Shown here piece after piece: positions 18,871 to 29,844 of a stretch of 64,000 bases of DNA. Each line of letters begins with the position of its first letter. The first letter of the stretch is position 1. Source of the stretch: Antitrichia curtipendula (taxonomy: Eukaryota > Streptophyta > Bryopsida > Hypnales > Leucodontaceae); NCBI GenBank assembly GCA_951230915.1, contig OX579633.1, positions 1,550,001 to 1,614,000 on the forward strand, read 5' to 3'. The notes beneath the pieces were generated by a model. The model was given only the letters and a program-made list of their open reading frames with translations. It was not told the DNA's origin and did not search any database. Both the position numbers and the translations under genes were made by a program.

Positions 18871-21054
18871 ATTCAAATTCATAGCAACATAGTAGAGTCC
18901 CTGGGACGATTCTCCGTGTCATCTAACCACAATTGTGTGTTAAAGGTGCTTACTTCTAGATTACGCGTACGACATTTTTTGCAACTATAGATTGACTGCT
19001 TTGCAACTAAAACAATGTATGAACAACGGCATAAAACAATTACAATAGATTTGGTGCTAATAGAAAGGATTATAGTTGCAAGATAGTTGTATAGGACACT
19101 AGTTGCATAATAGTCGATTATGTTTTTCTTTTAGTGTATATCATCATCCTGAACAAATTAGCGCTATTTGGCAGAATTTTGATAGTATTTGACTTCATTT
19201 TCCTGTCCTTGCATGTAGGGAAGGAGCTCATTTCATCAGGACCAAGACCCAACCCCCTCCTAGCTCTTTTTTATAGTTTTGCATTGTCTTTTCTTTCGTC
19301 TATGCTCATTTCTCTTTATTGTTCAACCTTTGATTTGGCTATTTTGTATGGGTTATCTTTAATGGAATGGTTATTCCATTTGTTCAATAAATAAATAAAT
19401 AAATAAATCTCATTTATTGAATTTTTTTGTCATCGATTGATGCAAGACTTTAATGGGTCATTTCCTAAGTGTCTATTATAGGTGGTTTGCTTATCATAGG
19501 TTAGTTTATCTTATATGACCCTCATTTGAATTTGAGATTTATCAAATTTAGATTTCTAAAGAAACATATTCCAATTTCAAGGTAGGTGAATATTACCATG
19601 CCTACAAGAATATAATTTTCATATTGTTTGATCTTAAAATTATGAAATACAAAATTTAGTTAGTATTTCACAACGGCAGATTTTAACTCCTAAAGGACCA
19701 GAGGTGTTTTTCAAGAAAAATTATGAAAAATATCATTTTTTAGTGCATTGTCTAAAATTAAAAATAAAAACCTTTTTTTTAACTTCAACCTTTCAAAAAT
19801 TTAATAGACTACTATGAAAATGAGTTGGAAAAAATTAAAACCCATTGATTCTATGGATTAACATTTGAAGTGAGGATTTTTTTTTTCATTCCTTTAAAAT
19901 TATATTAGCAAAGTTTAGGCCTTTTTGTGAGAGTGAAATTTTTTTTATTGATGAATTTGAGTACCTCAACCATTGAATTCTAATTTTGATTAGTACACTT
20001 ATGAAAAATTTGAAAAACAAATATAGAGTCTAGCTTATTCTAAACTTTCCTATAATGCAAGGAAGTTAAATGAGTTGGCAATAAACTTATCATTTTTTAA
20101 CTTATAATTTTATTACAATCATTACTTTCAATAAACCGCATTACTTTGATTTTGGTTTTATGAAATTCATTAATATTTAAAAAACCAATATTATAATGTG
20201 ATGAACATTTGCAATATTATAATGCGATGAAGTCCAAAGTGGGTACACCCTAAATCGAACCTTATCTAAAACCACTATCATCACTTTGTATTTATCTCCA
20301 AAACCAATACATACCTCAATGCCACATTTAACTACTTTGGGACTATTGAGTGAATTCTAAACAAAATATTTGGAAATCTCTAGATAATAACATCTAGAGA
20401 TTTCTAGATGTTTGTATATATCTTTGGATGTTTTGTATTGATCTCCCAATGTTTTGTATTGATCTCCCAATGTTTTGCATACATCTCATGATGTTTTGCA
20501 TTATCTCCAAATGACCATTTTTTTTTCTATTAAAAATTTTCAACCCTTTGAAAGTCCAAAAGTAGTTAACCTTTAAAAAAAATGGACTTGTGTCCATGGA
20601 AATCATCCCTTTGATCACCATGTGAATCATTCCCTTTAAAAATCGCAAAAGCACTTATTAGAAGTCAAACTACTATAGAAGACCTCCCCTTTTCACAACA
20701 CATTCTACTACAAGGATATTTTTTCATCCATCGAATGCCAAATGTCCTTGTTGACATTTAAGGGTTAAATGCAGCATCTATATGAAAAAAACAATTCTCG
20801 AAGATTTAATAAAAACTTTGACGTTTCATAACTTTTACATGTAGTACCCAAATATTGCATTCTTTTGCATTTAACCTTCTTCCATTTGCCATCAAGAAAG
20901 TATGAAATTTGGCCAGTCCCATAATACTAACGGTGCCTTTTGGGTGCTTCTAATTGAAGAGAAAGGAATTGCCTCCATGGCCCCAAGAGACTTGCACAAA
21001 GTAACTAAAACAAAAAGGAATATTCACAAAGCAACTACCAAATTAGGGCACACA
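18871..21054. other. AT-rich spacer with simple repeats
   Basis: No supportable gene. It contains an (AAAT)n run at 19385-19408. A left end of the TTAA family (TTAACTCCTAAAGGACC) is at 19683. A 20-base palindrome CATCTAGAGATTTCTAGATG lies at 20391-20410. Four to five loose copies of a roughly 21-base unit (CCCAATGTTTTGTATTGATC) lie at 20425-20512. Confidence 0.6.
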
Positions 21055-21061
21055 TAAATTT

Positions 21062-21070
21062 TTAGGGTTT
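21062..21070 (+). promoter_or_regulatory. Telo-box in the RH7 copy 1 promoter
   Basis: TTAGGGTTT is the reverse complement of the AAACCCTAA telo-box common in promoters of plant ribosome-biogenesis genes. It is conserved in the second gene copy (55718-55727), embedded in a matching TAGGGTTTCC(A/G)ACTT block. Confidence 0.55.
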
Positions 21071-21150
21071 CCAACTTTTCCCATGCACTGATGCTAATTC
21101 ACAGAGCTGCGAGACAAACATCCCTTTTGCACCTCTGTCGTCAAGGCGGT

Positions 21151-21164
21151 GCTCGCGAGCGAGC
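21151..21164. promoter_or_regulatory. Conserved GCTCGCGAGCGAGC promoter palindrome, copy 1
   Basis: This 14-mer contains the palindrome GCTCGCGAGC. It also occurs in the promoter of the duplicate gene (55621-55634), after a shared CTTTTGCACCTCYGTCGTCAA block. Conservation through an otherwise diverging region suggests a regulatory site. Confidence 0.5.
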
Positions 21165-21423
21165 TCCAGGCCTGAGGAGGTTCTGTCCTCGCTCCATCAC
21201 ATCCTTCGATTCCTAAAATCGACACTGTTGTTCTGATTTTGGCCTAGTCTTTGTGGAGCCACACGTCCACTCAGAGGGTCCAACCGCTACCTTCAGGTCT
21301 GTCAATTTGAACGCTTGTTGCGTGATTGTGGGTTTGGAAGTTGCGGAGAATTCAGCACGACAGTTGTGGAATTGGTGAGGGCGGAAATTTGAGCTCGAGA
21401 GTGATTGAATTTGGTCGGTGAGG

Positions 21424-24321
21424 ATGCCGGGACCTGTAGCCATGGAGAACGGTCACTCGGCCGGGGAGATTGTGAAGGAGAGCGAAAAGGTGAAGGTGGT
21501 CGACGAGGCTGTTGTCGCTGTGACAATTTCGCCGCCGGCTCCGGAATCTGAGAAAAAGAAAAAAAAGAAGAAGAAAAAGAAAAAGAAAGAGAAGAAGGCC
21601 GCGAACGGGGACGCTGCGGGGACGGAGGCGTCGAAATCGTCGAAGAAGAAGCGATCGAAGTCTTCTGAGGAAGATGGCGCTGCGGCGAAGAAGATTCAGA
21701 AAGTGGTGAAGAATGGAGGGAAGGAGTCTGGTGTTGCTGTGGACGCGATGGCGGTGTCGAACTTCAATATCTGCAAGGCGTTGCAGAAGAAGCTGAAATC
21801 GAAGGGCATCGAGTCTCTGTTTCCGATTCAAGCTCAGACGTTCGACGCGGTTTTCAGTGGAAATGACATGGTCGGACGAGCTCGCACTGGACAGGTAGGA
21901 TTTCGGGGCAGAGTGTTGCAGCGGCGGCTGGTGTGATGCATTTTGCGACGATTTCAAGTACTTGAATGTTTGGAATTGTGGAAAGAATTCCGTGATTTGG
22001 TAAATGTGTGCCGCATTCCCCGCGCATTTTGGCAATGTGTCTCTTTCGTGAGAGTTGTTGTGTCCGAACGTCTTGCTGCACCCAATGCATGACACCGAAA
22101 GTCTAGTTTCTCGGCTTGTTTGGGGAATGTTCGACTGATCTAAGAATTGTAGCATACAAAGCTGGTTCAGATTACTCGATTTTTCGACGCTTGAAACGCA
22201 GCTTAGTGTTCTGGACTTCTTTTTGGACATCTAGTGCTCCGATTAAACAAGGAATTGTGATATTCTGCGTTCCGTATGTCCGCCATTAGGTGTTAACGTC
22301 TGTTTCCGGCGAATGTCGGCGAATATTGGTTTGATTTTTGGCAGGGAAAGACTTTGGCGTTTGTGCTGCCTGTGTTGGAGTCTCTGACCCAGGGTGGGCA
22401 AGTGAAGAACCTCCAGAGAGGTCGAGCTCCGAGCGTGATCGTTCTTGCGCCGACCCGGGAATTGGCAAAGCAGGTGCATGCAGATTTTGAGATGTACGGC
22501 AATTCGGTGGGATTGAGCACCGTGTGTGTTTACGGCGGTGCGCCGTACGGTCCCCAGGAGAACGCTTTGAGAAAGGGCGTGGACATTGTGGTGGGCACTC
22601 CTGGACGAATCAAGGACCATATCCAAAAAGGAGTCTTGAACCTGAAGAACTTGAAGTTCCGCATTTTGGACGAAGCCGACGAGATGCTGAACATGGGGTT
22701 CGTGGACGACGTGGAGTTGATCCTGAGCGGGGTGGACGATCCCGCGAAGGTGCAGACTCTGCTGTTCAGTGCCACCCTTCCGGAGTGGGTGCGCAAGATC
22801 GCGGCGAGGTTTTTGAAGGAGAGCAGGAAGACGGTGGATCTGGTGGGCGACGATAAGATGAAGGCCAGCAACAGCGTGAAGCACTTGTTGCTTCCGGGTC
22901 ACTACAGCATGAGAACTCAACTGGTGCAAGACGTGATCAGCTGTTACGCTACTGGGGGCCGGGTGATCGTGTTCACGGAGACGAAGAACGACGCGACTGA
23001 GTTGTCGGGAGCGTTGAAGCTGGGCACGTCAAGGGCTCTTCACGGGGACATTCCTCAAGGGCAGCGTGAGGTGACACTTCAAGGTTTCCGTTCAGGTAAG
23101 TTCACTGTTCTGGTGGCCACGGATGTTGCTGCGAGAGGGTTGGATATCAACGACGTGCAGTTGGTGATTCAGTGTGAGCCTCCACGAGATGCGGAGACTT
23201 ATATTCACCGGTCTGGACGAACGGGACGAGCTGGAAACACGGGTATTTCTGTTTTGTTTTACGACCGGAAGAAGGAGTACATGATTCCCTTGATCGAACG
23301 TCAAGCGGGATTCAAGTTTGAGCGAATTTTACCTCCTCAACCCGCCGATATTGCCAAGGCCAGCGGCAACACGGCGTTGGATGGTATTCTGACTGTAAAC
23401 GACAGTGTGGTGCCTTTGTTCCGTAAGGCAGCTGAGGAACTGGTGACGAGCAGTGGTCTGCCGGTGCTGGATGTGCTTGCCATGGCCATCGCGAAGATAT
23501 CTGGTCAAACGGAGCTGAAGAGAAGGTCGTTGCTTACTTCACATGATGACGCCACCACGCTGATGTTGAAGGCAGACACGAGCATGTACTCCCCAACATA
23601 TGCGTTCAACTGTTTGCGAAAATATTTGCCGGAGTCAATTGTGAATGAAGTGAAGCGCATGAACCTGACGGTGGACGGCACGGGAGCAGTGTTTGATGTT
23701 CCACATCGGAGTGTAGAAGTATTCAGTGAAGGTACTTTTCGCTGATCTGTTTGCATCGCAGGAAGTTCTTGTGTATTGGCGCGAGGTCTTTAAACTGTGT
23801 TATATTGTGAGGAAGTACATATATGGCGATCAGAGGTCCTTTGGGGCTTGCTTTGCGTGTGGACTAAGTGGTTTGTGTTGAGTGATTGGATTCAGAGCAA
23901 GAGGATGAAAACTTTACGGTGGAAGTTTTGGACTCCCTACCCGAATTGCAAGTGAAACCGGATCGGGGCGGTGGTGATGATAGAAGGTATGTGCGGGTGT
24001 AGGTTGGGTGATTTCTTGTTGGTTTCAACATCTATAATGCTGGACGGGAGCTAGTTTAAGATTTCAAATTCTTGGCTTGAACGGTTTACCGTTGGTGCTC
24101 CAGCATACCTTTAATTGGCAGCGATGGTAGTGAGATGGTGGGGTGGTTGTGTTGTGGGAAAGAGTTTTAGTGTATGTAAGAGACAGGGGCCCTGAACTGT
24201 GGTTGTGCAAATGTATGGGTGCAGCTTCGGTGGAAGAGGTGGTAGAGGAGGCGGGTTCGGCGGAAGGGGAGGTGGGTGGGGTGGCGGCAGAGGTGGAGGT
24301 GGACGGTTCAATCGTTGTTGA
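21424..24321 (+). CDS. RH7: DEAD-box RNA helicase, RH7/PRH75 type (DDX21-like), copy 1
   Basis: ATP-dependent RNA helicase of the plant RH7/PRH75 group. Known relatives act in the nucleolus in rRNA processing and as RNA chaperones. Exons are 21424-21894, 22345-23731, 23896-23986 and 24225-24321, all in frame, giving 681 aa, close to the family's usual length. The N-terminus carries a lysine run (about residues 41-57) and a second basic patch. The Q motif FPIQAQTFDA is followed by motif I ARTGQ|GKT split by intron 1, PTRELAKQV, DEAD at about 266, SAT at about 298, ARGLDIND and HRSGRTGRAG. A GUCT-like domain follows, and the last exon codes for a glycine-arginine RGG tail ending GRFNRC. All catalytic motifs are present, so it should be functional. 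The ATG at 21424 is the first in frame after the conserved leader. Confidence 0.92.
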
Positions 24322-24655
24322 TGACCTCATTCTTTCGGCCTCGAACAAGAGGCACTGTAACTTTTTAGCTGAATTCTCTGCAACCCTAGCACCTGAGATA
24401 GTCACAGAGCTGGAAGCAACGATTGATAAATCTGCTAATGTGATGATGAGGCATCTTTGCTGTGAGCAGACATCGATGGAGCAGACTAAACTGTAGCCCT
24501 CCTTGATTGTGAAAGACTGATGTCAGCAGGATGCTCGAGGTGGAATCGGTAGTTGCGACAGCAGAAATCTGCTGTGGTGTCGACCTCACTGCATATGAAT
24601 CGTTCCGAGTTGGGACCATGAGCAATGAATATTGGATATGATACGAATATGTGCA

Positions 24656-27190
24656 ATACATTACACATCTTTTCGATGAAATTTTGTGGCTTAAAATTGT
24701 GGTATTTCTGCCAACTGTGTGGAATGAATGAGATGTTGGAATGGGTATACTGTAGTCAATCTGAAATGATAGATCTTAATCTAAAATGATGGGTCTTATA
24801 GTTTTGCCACCATGTTTCTTTTGTGTGTGTAAACCTTTTTAATACCGCAACTTTCTCATCTTGACTGTATAAACTATGAACCCAATTTTGATTTTGAAGA
24901 TATCTGTTCTGGACTTCTGGCCATGAGAATGATGTTTTATCAAGTCCTGTTTTTCCAAGTGCTGGAAATTTGAGATATTGAACAATATGCAATATTGAGT
25001 ATGCACATCCAACATCTTGTTATTGAAGAAAAATTATGAAAAAATTTAAAGTATCTACCAAAAAATTGTTTGATCCTTGATAATTTTTGTGTACTATACA
25101 ATATCCAAATAATGCATTCTTTCGTGCATTAAATCTCCTTTCATTTGTCAATTACAATATATAAAAATGTGACCAATCTAATAATAGAAATGAAGTATGC
25201 ACCTATTGGTTCAAAAATTGGACCTAACTACCTTGGTGAGGCTTCATCCTTTCAAGGTTGAAGTCCTTCCTAAAGAAAGAATTTCAATATCTTGAGATTG
25301 GTATGAATTAAGTATTTCTTAATGCAAATTGGATATTTTGAGCTTATATTTGTCTTTATGTGAAAAATGCAATGCAATATTATGGTACATAATTATCAAA
25401 CATATCATAGTAAAAAATACTACATTGTATGTATTTGACTATTTCAATGCATTATTCTTGCATTATGTGGTTATTGAAAAATATCTCTCCTATGCCTTTG
25501 AGAGATGTGAAAATTACATTCTTTTGATGTGTTTTTCTAATGAAAACCATATAGTTATTTGTTTCTACATAAAGCTTGCAAAAAACAATTACTATCCATC
25601 TTTTGCCAAGTGTGAGATCTTATGTTGATACAATTGAGATTTAAATTAGGTATGTGGCCCATGGGGGGCTAATAATATTTTATTATTATATACTACCTCA
25701 CAACATTAAATACTAGGAATTTTTTATTGCATTCTTAAAATTTGAATAAATTAGAATGATTTTTTAGAAATTACTAAATTATTAGAATAAAATCTTTACA
25801 TCCAAATTAAGAGCTTTTAATGTTTTTTATTTTAAAAATTGAAAATTTGATATGGTTATTTGAATTGTATATAGCATCTGTTTATTTTAAAATAATAAAT
25901 AAATCTCTAGCTATTCATTAATATCTAATAGGAAGAGTCAAGAATTTTAAAAAATTGAATTCAAAATTAGAAAAAATAAATAGCTCTAATTTGCTTCTCA
26001 ATATAAATGAAAATTGTGTTGAAACACAATTATGAAAAGTGATATTTAAGTTTATGCCTACTAAGCTATTAGAAAATATTCTCATTTAGATTCTTCAAAC
26101 TAATGGGTAGTTCATCAGGCTTTTACTATTCATTGATTAATACTACATATACTTGATGATTTTTTTTCAGTGTGCTTTTAGTGGCTTTGGAGACTTTGGT
26201 TTTAGAAGCTTTGGAAACTCTTGAACATGTTTCAATACAAATTCAAATAAAGTTTAGAATGAAAAGGTGCAGCCTATTATTGCATTTTGAAGTTAAAGTG
26301 TAATATGTACCAATCCATGTGTCACCAAAATACTTGTTTTGTAATCTCAATTTATTTTTCCTCAAACTAATAAACTGCAATTTGTCGGCTACTTTTGAAA
26401 ATTAGCAATTTGATTTTATACAAGTTAAACTTCTGGAATCGTTCATTGATTCTTGACACAACAACTTTATTAAGTGCAAGTTTCTACACTTATCTCTAAG
26501 ATCAAATTTTGCATTCTAAATAATTAGAATCAATTTACATTGTAGAGACTTCTATCCTACCACCCCATTTCCGCAAGTGTGAGCCTAAAATACACCAAAA
26601 TAAAATAATAGTCAAACTTGAGACTATGAAGATAAAATTTGTGAAACCTTCTCCCAGTGTGAACAACTTATAGAAATATCTCCAATAATTGAAGAATTTT
26701 TTTTGACAAATGTACAATGCAAAAAAGACCCATTTGTTATTGGATTTTGGATCTTTGTTGTATAAGTAGCATACAATAGATTGAGTGCCACAACCAACAT
26801 CAAATATGCAATCAAAACTAAACAAGAATATATAATAAACACACACTTGAAGAGAAACTTATGAATCTATACATACAAAGTTAAGCGACTCTCACTACAC
26901 AAACAAAAAATCCAAGAGTGCAAATGTAAAAGAAGAAATGAAGACTTTGCTAAATGATAAACTATCATCTCCAAGCAAAGCAAAAACACTCACAAAACTT
27001 GATTCAACAATGATGTCAAGTTAAGGAGCTTTCTTCACTTAAATACTAAAATATCAAGATGGATGAACTCTACAATTTGGATGAAATTTTTTCCAAAACT
27101 AAAGTGAATTTCCATGAGAGTCCATCTAACACTATAAGTCAATGTGGAATGACTATGATGTCGCTTCACTTGACATCTTTACTGAAACTG
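24656..27190. other. AT-rich spacer
   Basis: No gene supported. Near 25,197-25,265 there is one copy of a dispersed repeat marked by ATGCACCTATTGGTTCA and CTTTCAAGGTTGA (others at 28,636, 58,789 and 62,420). The frames at 26,535-26,846 (minus) show no domain. Confidence 0.55.
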
Positions 27191-27198
27191 CTAAGCTA

Positions 27199-28570
27199 GA
27201 ATAATCCATTATGGTAAGAATTATGAGTTTGCCCTCATGTCACTGCTAAAATTTTTAAATCTTTTTCACACATAAAGATAGGTGTAAAAAATAGCAAAGC
27301 AATTGAAATTATATTATTTTGACAAAGTATGAAATTGTTATAAAATTTTGAAGTAGACTACCTATCATAGCTCAAAATAATTTCTAAAGTTTCTATCATA
27401 CCTCAAAACCAACAAAAAGTGTACCCATAATAGTCGTCTTACTTGCCAAAAACAGAGATAATATTTTTCTAACATAAAAGTCTAAAATAGTCACTTTCTA
27501 CAATGAATTACATTAAAAAGTTGAAAGTTCTTAGTGATGTCACTAATCACTCCATTTCTGTCCCCTAAAGGGCACTTCACATTGTGGCCAAAGATTAAAA
27601 CACTATCAGTGTCCGCCGATAAGACTGCAAAAAAACCCAAGAGTTTAGCCTCTTGACCCTTCACACTAGAAGGCAAAGTCCACATTGCATTGTCCTCCCA
27701 ATTGCCTACATGGTAGCACTTTTTGACCAATTTTTGACCAAGACAATATACTTTCAAAGGAAGTTTGAGTTGGACAAGTATGGAAATCCAAACTATGGTC
27801 AAGAGGCCATCAAATTTTTTCATAAAAATTTCTTTGGCTATTTTCAACCCTACTTCTTTAGACTCTCAACAAAGTTTGGCCACTCAATCTCACAGCTTCT
27901 CAACTTGAATGGCCACAATGTGAAAAGGCCCTTAAACATAGATTGTGGCTCAAATCTCATTTCTTGAAATCCCCCCTTAACCCCTAAGCGCTCAAACGAC
28001 CATTTTATGGTCGCTGCCCGACTTCGGGCAGATTTTTCGGGCACAAAAAAACTTTTTTCAATTTTTATTTTTTTATTTTTTTAAGAGATTGGATTGTCTT
28101 TCAATATTTATATTCAAAACTAAGATCGCTACGGTCAAACAAAAACTATAAGAGAAATAGCACAAAGAGTCTAGTATTGCCTAGTGTTGAAAAACTTACT
28201 ATTTGGGGAAAGTGTTGGTGTTTTCATTACTGGATCTTATGCATTTTTTCACAAATCAATAGAAACTACAATTTTGACCAATCAAAAAAAAATTCAATTG
28301 CTAAAGATAGAAATTGTATTTTTGGTGAATTTTTGAAGTTATATCTTCAAAATTCATTTGAAGAGAATCTAAGAATAATTTTATAATTTTGACCATACGG
28401 ATATTTTCTTCTTTTTGTGCTTCACATTATCTATTTTAATGCAAACTTCAAAAAAGTTGTAGAACTTATATTTTATAAAACATTTGTGTTTTGTCCAAAC
28501 CCCTTGGGCTTTTAGGGGTTAATGAGGTCATTTCCTAAATGTCCATCATAGGTCTTTCAACCCGAACTCA
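27199..28570 (+). mobile_element. Diverged relative of the 848-bp TIR element, interrupted by a TTAA element
   Basis: This matches the element at 60,492-61,339 in the same orientation at both ends. CCATTATGGTAAGAATTATG is near the left end, a block around TCACTAATCACTCCAT is in the interior, and ATGTCCATCATAGGTC is near the right end. The TTAA-bounded element at 27,977-28,522 sits inside it. The open frames inside (27,491-27,847 minus, 27,653-27,967 plus) show no known domain. Confidence 0.6.
27977..28522. mobile_element. TTAA-bounded non-autonomous DNA element, 538-bp body
   Basis: TTAA (27977-27980), body 27981-28518, TTAA (28519-28522). The body begins CCCCTAAGCG and ends CTTTTAGGGG, so the short terminal inverted repeat is CCCCTAA. 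It has no transposase. A TTAA duplication is the piggyBac habit. A TA-duplicating mariner-like element with ACCCCTAA ends would leave the same bases. Confidence 0.65.
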
Positions 28571-28710
28571 AGCAATAAGAATACTATGAACCATAGTGGT
28601 ATGATAGATGATTTTTCTATTACCTGTTGGAAAAAAATGCACCTATTGGTTCAATAATCGGAGAATTTTAGTGAATACCTTGGTCACGGAGAGTCATATC
28701 TTTCCAAGGT

Positions 28711-29320
28711 TAATGGGTTATTCTCCCTTATCTCTTTGACAAAGTCTAGGTGTGGCCATACCTTTATTTCTTTAGCTATTTGAAACATACCAAGTCAAGA
28801 CTACCATATATACCACCAAATATACGTAAGGAGTAGGTATTCATCATGGATAATTTGACCTTAGCCCCTAAAGGATGGAACCCATGACCATGTAGTCAAA
28901 TTTGCGTACATTGAACGGACACTTGGTGGCTTTTGGGGGTTAATGGGATGTTCTCCCTTATCTCTTTAACAAAATCTAAGATTCTAGGTATTGCCGTACC
29001 TTTACTCCTACAACTACTTGAAACATACTACTCAGGATTTCCATATATGCCAACAAATATACACATATTCTAGGTGTCCATCATGAATCTTTTGACGTTT
29101 ATGGGTTGCCTTTTCCCTTATTTCTTTGACAAAGTCCAAGTGTGGTCATACCTTTACTTCTACAACTACTTAAAACATACGGAGTACTATTTAGGACTAC
29201 CATATATTTACATATTTACGTATGCATGCACTCGATGTCCAGCATGGATCTTTTGACCTTAATGAAATATTCTTCCTTATCTCTTTGACAAAGTCCAGGA
29301 GTGGCCATACCTTTATTTCT
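28711..29320 (+). repeat. About 155-bp tandem repeat, four copies
   Basis: Copies begin near 28711, 28941, 29101 and 29260 with TTAATGGG-like and TTCTCCCTTATCTCTTTGAC sequence, then GTGGCCATACCTTTA and CTTGAAACATAC. The period is 159 bases except for the first copy, which is longer because of the small insertion at 28861-28943. The last copy runs into the promoter of the gene at 29,566. Confidence 0.8.
28861..28943. mobile_element. 75-bp miniature TTAA element inside the tandem repeat
   Basis: TTAG, then CCCCTAAAGG...CTTTTGGGGG, then TTAA. The fourth tandem copy shows the empty site as GACCTTAATG at about 29257, so both ends of the insertion can be fixed. Confidence 0.65.
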
Positions 29321-29379
29321 ACAACTTTACTTCTACAACCACTTGAAACATACCCCACTCAGGACTCCTGGTCAGAACG

Positions 29380-29387
29380 TATATAAG
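29380..29387 (+). promoter_or_regulatory. TATA box for the 92-aa gene
   Basis: TATATAAG, 186 bases before the ATG. A (CT)n run at 29459-29475 lies in the leader, a common feature of plant 5' untranslated regions. Confidence 0.6.
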
Positions 29388-29565
29388 ATACGGAGTATGT
29401 GTCGTCAAATTCACGCGCGCACTAGAGTTCCGTCTGTTTCCCCGTCCCCCCACTCGAGCTCTCTCTCTCTCTCTCTTGATTTCACTTTACGGGTAGCTAG
29501 CGAATTGCTGCGGGTAGTTGGACCGTAATCCGGAGATTGCATCTGAAGCAGCTTCACCACCGACA

Positions 29566-29844
29566 ATGAGTGCCTCCACGGAAATCAGCAATGCGACAAG
29601 TCACGTTATGAAGCTCCAAGTTCGGGCCGATCCTGCCGATACCGACTTGGCCTCGGTGGCGGCGGGCGGGACGTACACCTTCCAAGTGGATTTCAACGGG
29701 ACGTATCGACAGTACTTCGTGCTGGTCGACCATCCTAGACTTGCGAAACGCTCCTTCAGCTCCGATGAATTGTGTGACAACAAAGGCATTACCTTCAAGG
29801 AAGAAAGCGGCCAGCTGAACATGGAGAAGCATCCCAGGCAGTAG
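29566..29844 (+). CDS. Small protein of 92 aa, unknown function
   Basis: Starts at ACAATGAG (29566), the first ATG of the frame, which stays open upstream to 29518. The protein begins MSASTEISNATSHVMKLQVR. It has an alternating hydrophobic pattern suggesting beta strands (GGTYTFQVDF, YRQYFVLVD) and ends MEKHPRQ. No signal peptide or membrane segment is visible. Codon use is GC-rich at third positions, sharply unlike the AT-rich surroundings, and a TATA box and CT-rich leader precede it. I do not recognise the family. It is probably a genuine single-exon gene. Confidence 0.65.
   Translation: MSASTEISNATSHVMKLQVRADPADTDLASVAAGGTYTFQVDFNGTYRQYFVLVDHPRLAKRSFSSDELCDNKGITFKEESGQLNMEKHPRQ

Larger units (their letters stand above)
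21055..24655 (+). repeat. Segmental duplication, copy 1 (inverted partner at 52,125-55,735)
   Basis: Promoter, all four exons, introns and about 330 bases after the stop match the minus strand of 52,125-55,735. Exons are highly similar and introns much less so. Outside these limits the flanks differ. Confidence 0.85.

Noticed and set aside
20391..20410. CATCTAGAGATTTCTAGATG as another member of the 20-bp palindrome family
   Set aside because: It has the same length and outer bases but a different core, no second copy nearby and an AT-rich context. A chance palindrome is as likely.
20394..20654. Open frame on the minus strand with repeated QNIGRSIQNI
   Set aside because: The peptide repeat is the translation of a roughly 21-bp tandem DNA repeat, with no gene signals.
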